Shown: one piece after another, positions 46,455 to 59,117 of the stretch
Layout of the letters: every line of letters starts with the position of its first letter
How positions within the stretch are numbered: the stretch's first letter is position 1
Position numbers and translations under genes: made by a program
The notes under the pieces: generated by a model
The model's input: the letters and a program-made list of their open reading frames with translations, nothing else
What the model was told of the DNA's origin: nothing
Databases searched by the model: none
Assembly: GCA_026745465.1 (NCBI GenBank)
Contig: JACYXH010000314.1
Location: 1,641,501-1,705,500, forward strand
DNA length: 64,000 nt
From: Lota lota
Taxonomy: Eukaryota > Chordata > Actinopteri > Gadiformes > Lotidae
Direction of reading: 5' to 3'

Positions 46455-48880
46455 GTCATGAATCCATCTCATTTATACACTTTTTTTGTGCAGCTCCAGA
46501 CGAACCAATCCATGTGCATATCCTTGTCTCCACAGCAAAATATTATTAAAGCAATTCGGCAGCTAAAATATTTTAGTTTGAAGTTTGACATCTCATGAAA
46601 TGAGGTGCAGTATTTCTAAGTGTAGTCGTGTGTCAGTAAAGCAGTTTTTTTTTAGAGTGAGTTATGTACCTACCATGTGATTTCTAGTATGCAGTTACGA
46701 CGGTTTGTTTAACAACCTTAATAAACATGCAACAAGCAATAAACATGAACTGACTCGAGACAAAATCGTCCATCATTTAATGATCATTACAAACCCTACT
46801 TGCCCAAAAATATACAATGGTATAGTAGAAGTAGGTAAATTAGGTAATATAGCTTTTGAATGGAGGGTCATAATATTGAATGTTTTATGATTTATGATAT
46901 TTGAGTGGATTTAATACCAGGAACTTTAATGCTATTAATTAATTATAGGATATGTGTCTGTTTACTTTTCATAGATAATGCCATAAATAGTGTGGATATT
47001 ATTAATGCAGGAATTCACTCTGCCATAAGGCACTTTACCTATAAATTATATTCATAATTTCATATTCATAATCAATGAATAGATATCCATCTATTATTCA
47101 GCAACACAATGAATACCAACATGGTGTCCTATTTTATAAATTGAATCAATGGCATTTATAATGTCTTTATCAAAAATTGTGCTAATGCTAATGTCAACTT
47201 CGGGGTGACCAAGTGGCTGACCAGAGCATTGTGCGAGAATGTATGCTTTGCTAGTAGCATTGACTGCATTCCTTTACGTACATTCAGTGTCATTTGCTTT
47301 GCATTTTTTTTTGTGCAGGTCATTAGGAGGTATAATTATAAACACCTTCAGGTATTCTACTAATTTGATGCTAAAGTACTTGGTGTTTCTTCAGGTCATA
47401 GCTACCAAACCAATTTGTGTCAATCATGTGACATTCATCATACTGAATGTACTGACACATGTTGTGCACTTGTCCTTGTACATAGTGAAGACTACGTAGT
47501 TATATAAAGTGTATTTTCCATTATTTGTTAAAGCTGATATTTGCAATTGTGGTTTGTGTGTGCGTGTGTGTGTTTAAGATGGATGGATGTATATGTACAT
47601 CATGTGTGTATCAACATTTAGAAATGTGCATATGTGTACATGTATGCACTGGTGTGTGTATGTATAAGTATATGTATGTATATGAGTATATTCATATGTG
47701 TGTCGGACCAGTGTGTATGTTTGTGTGTTTCTATGGATATGTGTATATATATATACAGTATATATACAGTATATATACATTTTCTATGTGATTTGTGGGT
47801 GTGTATAAATGTGTGTATGTGTATAGGTATGCCCTGCCATTTCATTGTTAATCTTTTATCCACTTGTACCATACCATTTTCTGACTACTTCTTTGCTTAT
47901 CTTTTCTTATTTTATTTTATCTTGTCTTTTGTTGTCTGCTGCTGCTACTGGACAACTTGACTTTCCTTTGGGATATATAAAGTATTTATGTATCTCTTTT
48001 GGTTCAGTGTCAAAACAAAAACTCCATACTGAGTTTACTGCAATGTCAGGAAAGGATTTTACAAAATGAGTGAATACCTTCAGAAGTAGACACAACGTCA
48101 AGGCTTGACATTGAAGAATTCTGTTTCAAATTAATGCAATTCTTCTCATTTGAATAACGTGTTCTGAGTTCAGAGGCTCCTGTCTTGTGTCATACCCCCA
48201 ACTTGACTTCCGCTAGACCACATTATTACACAATTCCTCCGTTTATAACAAAGAAGGAAGTGGAGGTAGTACATGAAAATAGCCTCTTAATCCCAAGAGT
48301 AAAGTTACTATTTGTGGTCTAGTAACAAGTCCATGGAAGAACCTCACTCACTCACTCACTCACTCACTCCCTGATGGCAAAATACCTAAAGTCTTGGCTG
48401 TAAAAATGCATTGTTTAGTCTCTTATTTGGGAAGTGGAGGAGGCCTACAAACATTAGGGTATCTTGCCAATCGATAGTGTTACACTTACCGTCCAATAGA
48501 GGGCACTCCTGTGATAAAACAATCACTATACTTTTGAGTCATCGCCTCCAACCAAACAAAACAACAGCTGTGCATTGGTCACGAACCTCACGTCTGGCCT
48601 TTACTGTAAACTTGACGAATAAGAATTTGACCCGTAGGCCTACGTATGATGTATATCTAATAATGAAAACATGCCAATCAAAGCAGCCACACAACGTCTG
48701 GAAGAGCCAAAGAGGAGTCTGAAAGACGCGAGGTCAGGTGGCTTCTGCATTCCGGTTACATAATGACAAATGTGTCTCCCTAAAGGGTAGGCAACTTTTC
48801 CAATCAGGTGCAAAGTAGGAATCGATCGGAAATCCATTAATTATATTATTAATTATTCTTCCGCCATTTGGGTTTACTTC
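46455..48880. other. Intergenic, nothing recognised
   Basis: AT-rich with degenerate GT/TATG repeats at about 47,550-47,830 and an (ACTC)n patch at about 48,346-48,367. A CTCF-like CCAATAGAGGGCACT lies at 48,493-48,507. No coding sequence is supported. Confidence 0.5.
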
Positions 48881-50023
48881 ATCCTTTCACATATATCGGG
48901 AGGATATTCGTAAATATCTGACGCATCTGTTTCGTGGAAATAAGGAGTGGGTGGCAGGTATGAGAATGAGTGGAGGCGTGGTCGGTTACACATTAATATC
49001 AGCTGCTCTTGGAAACTTCCTTGTTCAAAACTATATTTATGAAGAGGAGGCGAAGACGTCAACGCTACAGTGTTTCAACAACAAACTGATGAAGTTTAAC
49101 TGGCATTTAGACGGGGTAGGTACTACACTTTGTCACATGTAGCATAGACTCAGTGGCCATTCTAGACCATTTAATCTAGGGGGGCCCGGCTGAGGTCAGT
49201 TGTTCTATTCGAGGTGGCATAAGATCATGTTAAGTACCATTCAACGTCAGTGGTTCTTTGGCCGGCACTTTTTACAACTAGGGTCGTTATTGTCATAAAC
49301 GAGGTGCATGGCAATGTTTATACATCTGTTTTTACAGGTTAGAATAAAGTACAATTCAATTTATAGGGTAAACTAAAGAGCATTGCAATTATTGACTTCA
49401 CTTGCAAATGTTTGGAAAGACTCATACAGGCATCTAGAACTTGATTAGGATCCCTGAATTTGGCATATTTGTATTTCAATCGTTTTTCTTATGACATTGA
49501 TTGTAACTATTATGATATAAAGTTAGATATTTCTTAGTTGCAAAGATCATTGATGTGGCATTATAAGTCTGGGTATCGTCATCTGCAAAAAAAATATGAA
49601 CTACTAATTATTTGGAACTCCACCTTCATGGGGGTGGGGTGAGGGGGCACATGGGCCAAGATTTTTTTTGTGCTCGTTGGCGGTTCCTACGACCATAGTT
49701 TAAAAGCACAGTGAGCGGTGTCTATAATAGTTCCATAGCGTCTGCAGGTGCTTACATATGCTGGTGTTTACTTCTTTGTCTTGCACATTAGATTATCCAC
49801 GGCAATTGATTGAATTGAATTGATTAGTTCTGTGAACTTTTGTTTTTCACGTGTATTGGAATTTCAAATAAAAACTTATTTGCACCTTTTTCCCAGGTTG
49901 AATTTCTCTGTCTTCAACATCACTTCTGCTAAGCAGTCTGCTTGTTGGCCCAGCAATAGACCTGCAATAGCCTACCGAAGCAACACCTTATAACATATAT
50001 AGTTTATTTTAAAATACAGCACA
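48881..50023 (+). promoter_or_regulatory. Probable promoter and 5' UTR of the CYLD-like gene
   Basis: A possible non-coding first exon ends at 49,115 before donor GTAGGT. A pyrimidine-rich acceptor (CCTTTTTCCCAG, ending about 49,896) or one at 50,019 (AATACAG) could lead into the start-codon exon. Neither is proven. The GTGGGCAGG/GGCGTGG-type GC boxes near 48,950-48,985 are consistent with a promoter. Confidence 0.35.
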
Positions 50024-53000
50024 ATGGAAAACACAACTGTTGGAAAGGAAAAATTCTTTATAGTCACTCGGGGGAAGTCGTGGAAAGGATTCTCCCGGGG
50101 ATGCATCGGTCGTGTGGAGCAAGAAACACAGGATGGAGAGGTGATGGGGTTGATGTACAGTGGCAGCAGCAACACAGGCAGCCCCAACAGTGGGGGCATC
50201 GTGAAGAAGGAAGACACGTACCCCCTTACCCGTCACCAGGCCCAGCTCCTGCTCTTTGTGTCCATAGCAAGCAAGCGTTTGGAGCTAATCTGCAACCCCC
50301 AGCTGTTCTGTGCCATCTGTGAGCTGTCCCAGCATGATATAGTGGTGGTGAAGTACAAGAAAGGGCACTTGCCAGCACTGGTGAAAAACCTGATGAAAAT
50401 TGGAAGAAAGGAGAATGCAGAGGACCTTCATATGCTCGGTTTCGAAGTGGAGTTTTTGGTATGGAAAAGTGTCCTAATGTGTTTTCTTTCATCGTTAAGT
50501 CCTCTGTCCAGTGGCCGAGAAATGTACCCAGCATATCTCTAATTATAAACAGTGTTTGCATAATATGTTGCCACCATAAAAACGTTCAATGCCATAACAT
50601 AACAATGTATAGGCAGCAGTCGTAAAGTGTAAAAATAAGTGTCTGTAAAGGTTTCAAATCAACACCATGTACACTGGCCATTTAAAAAATGCGCTTATTA
50701 AAATCCCAGTTTGAAAGCCTCATCCACTTCATTGTGAATGAGTCCCCTCAGGAAGTGCTGATATAGCACAGTAGGACTGCTGGATCAGAGATTAAATTCT
50801 AACCAACTATTTGTTCTCTCTCGCTCTCTTCCTTATAGGACCACGAGCAGAATGCTGGGACCAAGAAGCCAGCCCCTCTTCCTCTGTTCAATGCAGCAGA
50901 CATCATTCGGGTGGTCCCTGGTTATACGGTTCCCTATAGGCATCACTGGACAGAAGGCCACACTGGCGGTAGGTTCTGCATGTTACTCAGATAAGATGTT
51001 CTTAATTAAACGTTAAATGAGTGTGCCACAGCAGAAGTACAGGATGGTAATCATAATCATCATAACCATAGTTATGATGATTATGATTATTATGATTATT
51101 ATTATTGCCAAACATTGACTGTTTTAAAATCTATGACCATCGTTCATATTGTGAGGAGGTAACATGGACAGGTTCAATAATGAACAATTAAACCACAAAA
51201 GCCAAGTTCATAAATCTGAAAGTTTTATTTTACTCAGTTAACTAAAGCTAGCCTCCCAACATTTAGTACAAGAGGGCAAATTCCTTCATTTATTTATGCT
51301 GTCAAATTATAGTCTTGGAGTCAGTGATGTAAGGATGACACTACAAGCAAACATTACTACGTTACATTAATCTGCAAAAGAAAGACAAACCATCACAATA
51401 AACTCTGGAAATAGCATTTTATCATTCCATTACCAGGCTTTACAAGGACAAATGCAATAAAACGCAGTTTATATGTAGTCGCTAATGTGACCCTAACAGT
51501 TTACTGTAACCAAACAGTTTATTGCGCTCTGGCTGCGTGCGCAGCCACCCATATTTGTAAACGGGAAACCCGTCTATGACACATATGTTCTGTAAGGTTT
51601 TCAATGCATAGAGTTTGTGAGTAAAGCAACTGCCACAAATATCCCTGCGCACAGTAAAAGCAAAAATGTTGGATCAGATTATGATCAAATCAACAACATT
51701 TTACGAGAGCAGAAGAAATGAACCGGAAAAACCTGAGGCTTGTCATGCTGTAGAATGCCCGACAGCACACATATCACATGGCCTGGCACTTGTGCGCATT
51801 GTGTACTCACGAGTTGTGTCGCATACCTGGGATGTAGACCTGTAGTGTGGAATGACTGGCGGGCCCTATCGATCGGCGTGAAGCATGTGACATAAACTCT
51901 TGAACTACACTATGTGATCATCTTTAACCGCCGTACCTGTCACCAGGTGTCGACAAGAAGGAGGTTTCACGCATCAACTCCTTGCCCAACATGAGAACGC
52001 GTGCGAGATCTAGCGAGACATGCATGGACCAGCTAATCACAGCGAACCATAGCCCCACGGCGGCCGAACCCCTCCTGGATGTGGGCTCCATGGTGGAGGT
52101 CCCGTCCAACACGGGGGCCACTGTGTACGGGGTCATCCGCTGGAAGGGGGTCCCTGCAGGCAAGACCGGCGAGTGGGCGGGTATCGAACTGGTGAGACCG
52201 ATTCCCATTGAACAATATTTTATAGCATACTTTACTTTAATATTCATTGTTTCTGTTTGCTCTGCTTAAGATTGAACGGTAAAATAATGATAAATAAAAG
52301 AAAGTATGTGTGTACATGTTTCATACCTATTTATTTTTCAAGGCAATGAAAATGTACACATATACAAAAATAAGCATAATACAGCAAATGTATAAGCAAT
52401 ATACATAACTATAAAGTGGCTCATAGATGGTTGTTGCACGTGAAATATTTTATATAGACAATGTTAGCTATTGCACATTTGAATTGATATATGAAACATT
52501 GAATATGTCATGTATGGTGAATATTGCGGTAAGTCCAACAGAGTGTGTCATCTTCTGCTGAGTGGGGTTTTAAAGTGGTGCCGGGCCTTCATCTGTCCCC
52601 TCTTGCCGTCTTCCCAGGACTATGACGTGAGGAACTGCTCCGATGGGATTTGTGGAGGCCAGAGGTATTTCACCTGCCAGATGGGCCGGGCTTTGTTTGT
52701 TCCCATAGCAATGTGCAGTCCTGACCAGAGGTTCCATGGCTCCTTCACCAGGAACAAGACCCACAAGATCGTCGACATCCCCCCTGGTGAGACTCTGACG
52801 CCACACCACTGCTCCAATATTGGTATATCCCCAATCTGATTTGATATTAATGATCCATGTTTGTTTGTGTTCAGACATCGCCTTAGATGATTCTGAAGAG
52901 GATGCACCACCCATCTCAGAATCCCAGGCCGCGTCTCTGTTAGTGGGGAGAATGCGAGGAATTCAGGGGCATTTCAATTCTTGTTACCTCGATGCCACAC

Positions 53001-55788
53001 TCTTCAGGTGAAACTAGTGGGTGCGCACAATGTGATTCCCATTGTGTCCTTATATCTACAAAATACACCCTTCATTATTTTATATTTAAACCTGGACCAG
53101 TGGGTTTTAAAACGACACATTTCTCTTGTTACAGTTTATTCTGCTCTTCCACCGTCCTGGATAGCTCCTTGCAAAAGCCGGATTGTAAAGAAGAGGCCAC
53201 AAGTCAAATACTGAGGAAACAAATTGTCAACCGTTTACGCAGGTATGCATACTTTTTCTTGCTACCAGGAAGCTGGTCTTTTTGTTTGTGCTATAGTTTT
53301 CAGAAACGAGACACAATTACATAACGTAATGTGATACATGAATAGATATCTTTGTTTCGAAACCAACTCAAATATAACAACGGGGGTTGTATCTGTATCT
53401 TAAACCTGATTGGACGATGATAGTGTGCAATGTTATTAAACGTCACCTACTCTGTTCTCTCCAGAAAAGGCTTTGTTCCTGCGGAGAGTGTGATGAGCCT
53501 ACGCAAACAGCTTGGCTGCCACACTTTCCTAACAGAGGAAAAAGGTATGGACAGCCACACATTTTTTATTATTGTTATTATATTGCTATTAGTTGTTGTA
53601 TCTGTAGATCAACATTTTCTATTTATTAGCTAATAAGAAAGGGTCATATTTGTGCAGAAATTTGGTTTTGCACAAATAATTTGGTCCTAATTCTGTCCTG
53701 ATGTCCCTTGCCCTACTTCAGATCCTGAGGAGGTCATCTCAATTCTGCTTCAGCAAGTGCTCTGCATGACACCGCTGCTTAGACTCAGGTCAGGATGCTA
53801 GCCAGCAAGAGTGTAGAATTTGTGTTTTACTGACTCATATTGAGTTGCTGAACTGGAACCGGTGTTTCTTCATAGGTCCAACATGGAGGCATGTCAGGGG
53901 GCGTACACCTTCCAGATCATTGTAGAAAAGGAGCAGATGGGGAGGGTGCCAACTGTTCAACAGCTGCTGGACGCTTCCTTCCTGTCATGTGACCTCAAGT
54001 TTGAGGAGGTGGGTCGTTGTTCTGAGAAGTCAACAAGACCCCACAACGTGGACGGTCGATGGCCATTCATGTATGGTTAGCAAATGCCTATAAATCGTCC
54101 CGTGTGTGTTGCCCCACAGGCCCCATCGTGTCTAATATTGCAGATGCCGAGGTTTGGAAAGAAGTACAAGATGTTCCCACACATCATCCCCTCCACCCAG
54201 CTGGACCTCAGGGATCTCCTTCACAACGGTGACAACCAGGGTCAACACTATGAATTCACATTCTGGGGGCAGGATAGTCTAGTGGTTCAGGTGTTCGACT
54301 CCCAGCCAAAGGGCTCCGGGTTCGATCCTCAATATCCCTAGTTTGAGTCTATCTGTATGCATTTTCTTGAGCAAGATGCCCTAACCCCTACTTGTTCCTT
54401 AATGACATGCATCAGAATTCACTGTCCCTTTGGATCAGAGGGTCTGTTATTGTACAAAAATGTAAATGGTAATTTTATCTTTTTGTTTGTTTTAGAAACA
54501 ATGTCATTTTTGACACTGCTTTGCATCACTTGTTTCCTTCTTAGCTCCCAGAGAATGCTTCATCTGTGGGCAGCCAGCCACTAACGAGTGTGTCCAGTGT
54601 CTGCAAGACCGCAAGCTCCAGCCAGGGAAAATCAAGCAGTACTGTTCTGTCTGCAGCACACAGGTAACTAGAACACTACAATTCAACCTGCGTACCAGGC
54701 CTAATATTAAAGCTTTTTTAGCTTGCTATGTCGTATATAGTTTAATATAATGATGATGAGGATAATATGAGCCATAGATATGTAATATAATATAATTAAT
54801 TAGAATAAGTATATATATACTTTGCCATTTGGTGTAAACTTTTGTTAAAAGTGTCATACAATGCTGTGAGTGCATACGTCCTGAGCATGGCACTGTATTT
54901 ATCTGACATGCCCAACCAGCTGAGCTAGATGGGACCAGATGCTATTTGTTTATTTCTAAATCTCTCTCGATCTTCTCCCTATTCTTAACAGGTGCACGCT
55001 CATCCCTTGAGGCAGGGCCACTGCCCCAGGGCTCTGGCTGCACCTGCAGAGCCGACCACCGGTGCAACCGTTCCCAGACACACAATGGAGCTGTTTGCTG
55101 TCCTTTGTATTCAAACCAGCCACTATGTGTCCTTTGTCAAATATGGCCCTGACCCCCACTCATGGCTGTTCTTCGACAGCATGGCAGATAGATATGGTGA
55201 GAGAGAATTCATATATTTATGTGTGTGTCAGTGTATTTTGTTACCGATCACATAACATAGCTTCACCTAAATAACACAATTAAATGGGACTTTTCCCTGA
55301 AACTTAACCTTGACTCTTAAGAAAAGGCAACTTCATTGTTTATGCTAATGCTGATTTGTTTTGGCGCTTCTGCTAGCTGCACTTCCCTATGTCTTGTGCT
55401 CAGAGAATACAGATCGGCGATTGGGAGATAACATTGCTGTCTGACACAGAGATGGCATTATCTCCATGTGGGCTGATGTCTAATCTAAACTCCTCCCTCC
55501 CTCCCTGTGTCAGGAGACGACCGAAATGGTTACAACATCCCCGAGGTCAAGGCCTGTCCACAGCTCGGCGACTTCCTGTCCCAGTCGGAGGAGGAAATGG
55601 CAGCGGTCGACCCTTCCCGTGCCGCCGAGCCTGTGCGCCGGTTGCTGTGTGACTCGTACATGTTTCTATACCAGAGTGCATCCATGCCCCTTTGTGAAGA
55701 AAGCGGGCGTCCACTGCGTCAACAGGAGAGGGGAGGCCACGAGGGGACGGGCTGTTCCCAAAACAAAGCCACGACGCTAACCTTGTGA
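50024..55788 (+). CDS. cyldl: CYLD-like deubiquitinase with a single CAP-Gly domain
   Basis: CYLD family USPs cut Lys63- and Met1-linked ubiquitin chains and restrain NF-kB and Wnt signalling; cytosolic. Thirteen coding exons: 50024-50458, 50839-50968, 51947-52191, 52618-52786, 52875-53007, 53135-53242, 53465-53544, 53722-53788, 53876-54008, 54120-54228, 54545-54663, 54992-55196, 55514-55788; 2,208 nt, 735 residues (human CYLD about 956). Seen: one CAP-Gly at about 231-325 (VYGVIRWKG), catalytic Cys363 in GHFNSCYLDATLF, B-box-like zinc region with four or more Cys (CFICGQ, CSVC) at about 540-590, catalytic His620 in TSHYVSFVKYG, and acidic partner Asp638 in WLFFDSMADR. The catalytic set looks intact. 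The first two CAP-Gly domains of CYLD are missing. The symbol is the one used for the fish paralogue as I recall it. Confidence 0.9.
50634..50795 (+). repeat. Dispersed repeat, partial copy (full copy at 59,118-59,414)
   Basis: Shares GTTTCAAATCAACAC, ATGCGCTTATT-like and AGTAGGACTGCTGGATC blocks, in order and spacing, with the copy near 59.1-59.4 kb. It sits in the first coding intron of the CYLD-like gene and lacks the inverted right half. Confidence 0.75.
50969..51946. other. Intron 2 of the CYLD-like gene, nothing recognised
   Basis: A 978-bp intron, the largest of this gene. No exon or repeat family was seen. It is the place where extra CAP-Gly exons might be sought, and I found no open frame there resembling one. 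Confidence 0.5.
52192..52617. other. Intron 3 of the CYLD-like gene, nothing recognised
   Basis: A 426-bp AT-rich intron without recognisable content. Confidence 0.5.
54265..54475 (+). repeat. tRNA-derived SINE, copy C, in CYLD-like intron 10
   Basis: Head GGGGCAGGATAGTCTAGTGG holds a box A-like TAGTCTAGTGG, and box B GGTTCGATCC lies at 54,319-54,328. The body has CTTGAGCAAGATGCCCTAAC and the tail ends near TGTAAATGG. It is the best preserved of the three copies and lies in gene sense, starting about 36 bases after the donor of exon 10 (exon end 54,228). Confidence 0.88.
54664..55513. other. Introns 11 and 12 of the CYLD-like gene, nothing recognised
   Basis: Two introns of about 320 bp (54,664-54,991 and 55,197-55,513) flank exon 12. 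Each is AT-rich, with no repeat or RNA recognised. Confidence 0.5.
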
Positions 55789-56220
55789 TTCTCTACAGCC
55801 ACCGGGGCAAGGCTACTGGATGATTAGACAGGATACAAAACTCTGTAGCCTTCTTTAGTATTTTTGGAAAAGCTATTTGTTTTAAATGAGGATCTATGAC
55901 TTAAAACACCACGTTGAAAGTGGTGTTTTTCTTTACTGTATATGAAGTATGAGTATGAGATGTATAGCTAGATATATAAACGGAGAGTTGATCGTACTTG
56001 TCACATCTATGATTTTTGCATTCTATAATGGTGTGGTATCAGGTCTTCTTCTCAATCTTTTGTTTTTGGAATACTTCATCATTGTACAGTGCAATACAGT
56101 ACCTTTTTAATTGAATGTGACTGGAATGAAGTAGTTACTTTAGAAGATAAATATATCCAATTGGTCTCTATTTATTATACAAGTTTAGAGATGCAGCGTT
56201 AGTATTATAAAAAATAAATA
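55789..56220 (+). other. Probable 3' UTR of the CYLD-like gene
   Basis: AT-rich sequence after the stop codon. AATAAA at 56,213-56,218 is the likeliest polyadenylation signal, and a second lies at 56,513-56,518. Confidence 0.4.
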
Positions 56221-57070
56221 TATGCTCAACCACCAATTTTCAAATGGGGGTCCGCAGAGGTACTGCAATGGGTCTGCAAATTAATTTTTTTGTAGTATTT
56301 ATTTTAAATAATATTGTCTAGTTCAAACTTAATGCAGAAAACAATTCTTGCCGCCGGTCTACCCTGAAATTTCACTGAAATTCCACCTTCCAGTCAATGT
56401 TTTCTCCACTTGGAACACCTCAATATCCCCAAGAATAGACATGCTATGGGCCACTCACCAGGGTCAGTCATCCCATTGAGATATGCTGCTGAAGGTCAAG
56501 GAAAAAAATATAAATAAAGTTATTGTCTCACATATGACCGTACAATAATAATCACATATTGTAAACCGCTTTTACAATATAAATAAATGAAAAAAGTTTA
56601 GACCCCTTAGCTAAACAAAAATGATTGGGCTGTTGCTACTGGTATGAGAGAAACACTTTGTCAGGGAAATAAAATAAATCTATGTGGTGTCTTTGCCAGT
56701 GCTCTATGGTTGACTATTCAAGATTCAAGAGTTGTGTACCAGTTATAACTGGAGGACTGTCCAAAAATCTTTCTGGACCAGAAAGGTAAGCCTCCTGAAG
56801 TTCCAGCCGGGATGATGGCGACTGGTATCCATAGCAACCTGTAGGCATCATCAAAGTGAGAGCACTCATCTTGGAGAGCAAGAGAGAGAAGATAAAAAAA
56901 GGATATGAAAGGGTAGATGATGGAGAGAAGAGAAAAGGTGGGAAGAAGAGAACAAGAGAGATAAGAAAAAACGTTTTGAGAAAGGACAGAAATCCATTAC
57001 TTCCTGAAGTCCTGGGATATTTATTCAGTCTGCCTTTTGTCATTAGGAAAAATGTACATTACATCTCATC
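56221..57070. other. Intergenic, nothing firm
   Basis: AT-rich with a purine-rich (GAGA/AAGA) patch at about 56,875-56,990. No gene. Confidence 0.5.
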
Positions 57071-57073
57071 TAT

Positions 57074-57440
57074 CTAGCTGACACTTTTGTCCAAAGCGAC
57101 TTACAGTAAGTGCATTCAGCCATGAAGATACAACCCAGAAAATGCAAGAATCATGAGCGTATTTACAATTGATCAAATAAGCAAATAGCTTAAACCACTA
57201 CATTATACAAAACAAAATAAAGAAGTTGTTTATTCTTCTATCATTACTTCACATTACTTTTTTTTTTGCTGACACCCTTGTCCAAAGCCACTTACATGCA
57301 TTAAACAATGAAGATGTACCCAAAAGTGCAAGAATCATTGGAGTACTGAAAATGCATCGATTAAGCAAACTGCTTGAGTGCTACAATACAGAAACAAGAA
57401 TAAAGTATGTTTATACATTTATTTTTAATTTGTTGTTTTT
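57074..57440. repeat. Tandemly duplicated repeat of about 190 bp
   Basis: Two diverged copies begin at about 57,078 and 57,269 with GCTGACAC(T/C)(T/C)TTGTCCAAAG and run on through AATGAAGAT, TGCAAGAATCAT and AAGCAAA...GCTT. The leading block is a motif common in teleost dispersed repeats. Confidence 0.75.
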
Positions 57441-57890
57441 TTCATCATGGGCCAAGATGCAGTCGGAACAGATGTGTTTTCAGCCTGCGGCGGAAGATGG
57501 GTAGGGTTGCAGCGGTCCCGATGTCAGTGGTGAGCTCGTTCCACCATTGTAAACCCAGGACAGTAAACAAATATATATTTTGTTGAGTGGCAGCTGGGGT
57601 CCCCATGAGAGAGTAGCAAGCTTTTTGACAGTCATAGTGGACAGGCTGGATTATATGGTTTGACCATGTTCTGGATGTAGGATTTGTCAAAGTAATTCGC
57701 AGCATGGTAGGCAAGTACCAAGACTTGAATCAGATTCGAGCAGCCGCTGGTAGCCAGTGCAGGGTGCGGAGGAGTGGTGTAGTGTGGAAGGAGGTGGGTA
57801 GGTTGAAGACCAGCCGAGCTGTGGATTGCGCGTGTGTTGTTCTTCAACTGGTTGTAATACTCGGTAGTAGAACTGCTACTAGTGTGGTTG
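57441..57890 (-). mobile_element. Repeat-derived coding remnant
   Basis: An 89-codon minus-strand frame (57,714 to 57,445) includes LQWWNELTTDIGTAATLPIF followed by RRRLKTHLFRLHLGP. This resembles a C-terminal tail seen in many fish repeat-encoded proteins (LINE-like). It is short and isolated, next to the tandem repeat above, so I treat it as transposon debris and not a gene. Confidence 0.45.
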
Positions 57891-57976
57891 TATGAACAGG
57901 ATCTACCTGGAGAAGTTTTGTCTAGCTGTCTGTAGCCCTCCCTGTTCAGGGGGTGGAAATCTCAGCATCAGTTGGA

Positions 57977-58140
57977 TTATTTATTATTATTATTATTATT
58001 ATTATTTAAATTATTATTCATATTATTATTTATATTATTATAATCATTATTATTATTCCTAGTAGTATTCATAGTATTAGTCATATTCATATTGATATTC
58101 TTATCCATATTCACATTTATATTATTATTATTATTGTATC
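57977..58140. repeat. (ATT)n microsatellite, interrupted
   Basis: TTA/TTATTATT-type trinucleotide repeat with CAT-containing interruptions. Confidence 0.9.
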
Positions 58141-58414
58141 TTTATCAAGTTACCAACTTCATGATGACATTCTATTATCACAGATTGGGGTGGTTTACTG
58201 CCACCGTGTGTTTGAATAGTATATTGCAATACACTCTGCAAATTTGGTGAGTTGTGAATGTCTCATGGTTCCATGACCCATTGTCTAGACTGAAACTTGT
58301 TATTGAGGCTCACTCCTTAATAATTAAACGAAATGCATGTGGTGTTATGCGTAGACTTGGTCAACCTAGCATCAAGTTGAGAGGTAATCGCACAAATAAG
58401 ACTTTAGATTAAAG

Positions 58415-58753
58415 GTACAATAGGGCTTGTACATCAGAACGCATCATGGGATTTTTTTTGTTGCCGAAACACCGCCATTCTGTGATGCCTTCAGCGTTGT
58501 AGTAATGTAAATCCTAAATAAACTTAAAAATACCATACTTTAATCAAACCTTTGTTTTGTCAGTTTCACAGGAGAAACACTGTGGCAGTTTCAAACACAA
58601 CAATGTTTGTCATATGACAAATAATTTCACGATTAATTGCTAAACAATGACCAAAACAACGTTACTACTAATAACATTCCTATGCTCCTATGCTTCCAAA
58701 ATGGAGGCCGTCATTGCAATGTGACGTCACAATGTACAAGCCCTGTTTGTAAC
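58415..58753. mobile_element. Short element with terminal inverted repeats
   Basis: Left end contains AGGGCTTGTACAT (58,422-58,434). The right end contains its complement, ATGTACAAGCCCT (58,732-58,744), with similarity extending imperfectly both ways. The 340-bp interior has no coding capacity, so it is a MITE-like, non-autonomous DNA transposon of unknown family. Confidence 0.6.
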
Positions 58754-59117
58754 ATTGACACAAGTAAATGCACCGTAACACACAGGCCAAAACAAAAACA
58801 AGCGTTCCCACATCAATTTCAAAGGAAAACATACGTCCTGTAGCATTGTTATCTGAGAAACCAGTATTTTGATCGTTTCCTTAATCACTAATGACATATC
58901 ATGGTCATTTTATGATTTAATACACTTCCTTTTTTTTTTACATATAGCTCCTTTATTATCTTAAGTCTGATGGAAGACTAGCACAAATCCGGTTGAACGG
59001 GACGTTTCATTATGCGTCCCTTCATATTTGTTTCAACCAATCAAGTTGCTGGAAGCTGTGATCTATGGGTGTAGTTAGCTATTAACAGCTAATACAAACT
59101 CAGCCAGCAGTACACAT

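Noticed and set aside
54265..54337. A tRNA gene in the CYLD-like intron
   Set aside because: It has boxes A and B but poor cloverleaf ends, and its downstream body is shared with two other copies, so it is a SINE head.
57445..57714. 89-codon minus-strand frame as a host gene
   Set aside because: Its ending resembles repeat-encoded protein tails and it lies in repeats, so it is listed as transposon debris.
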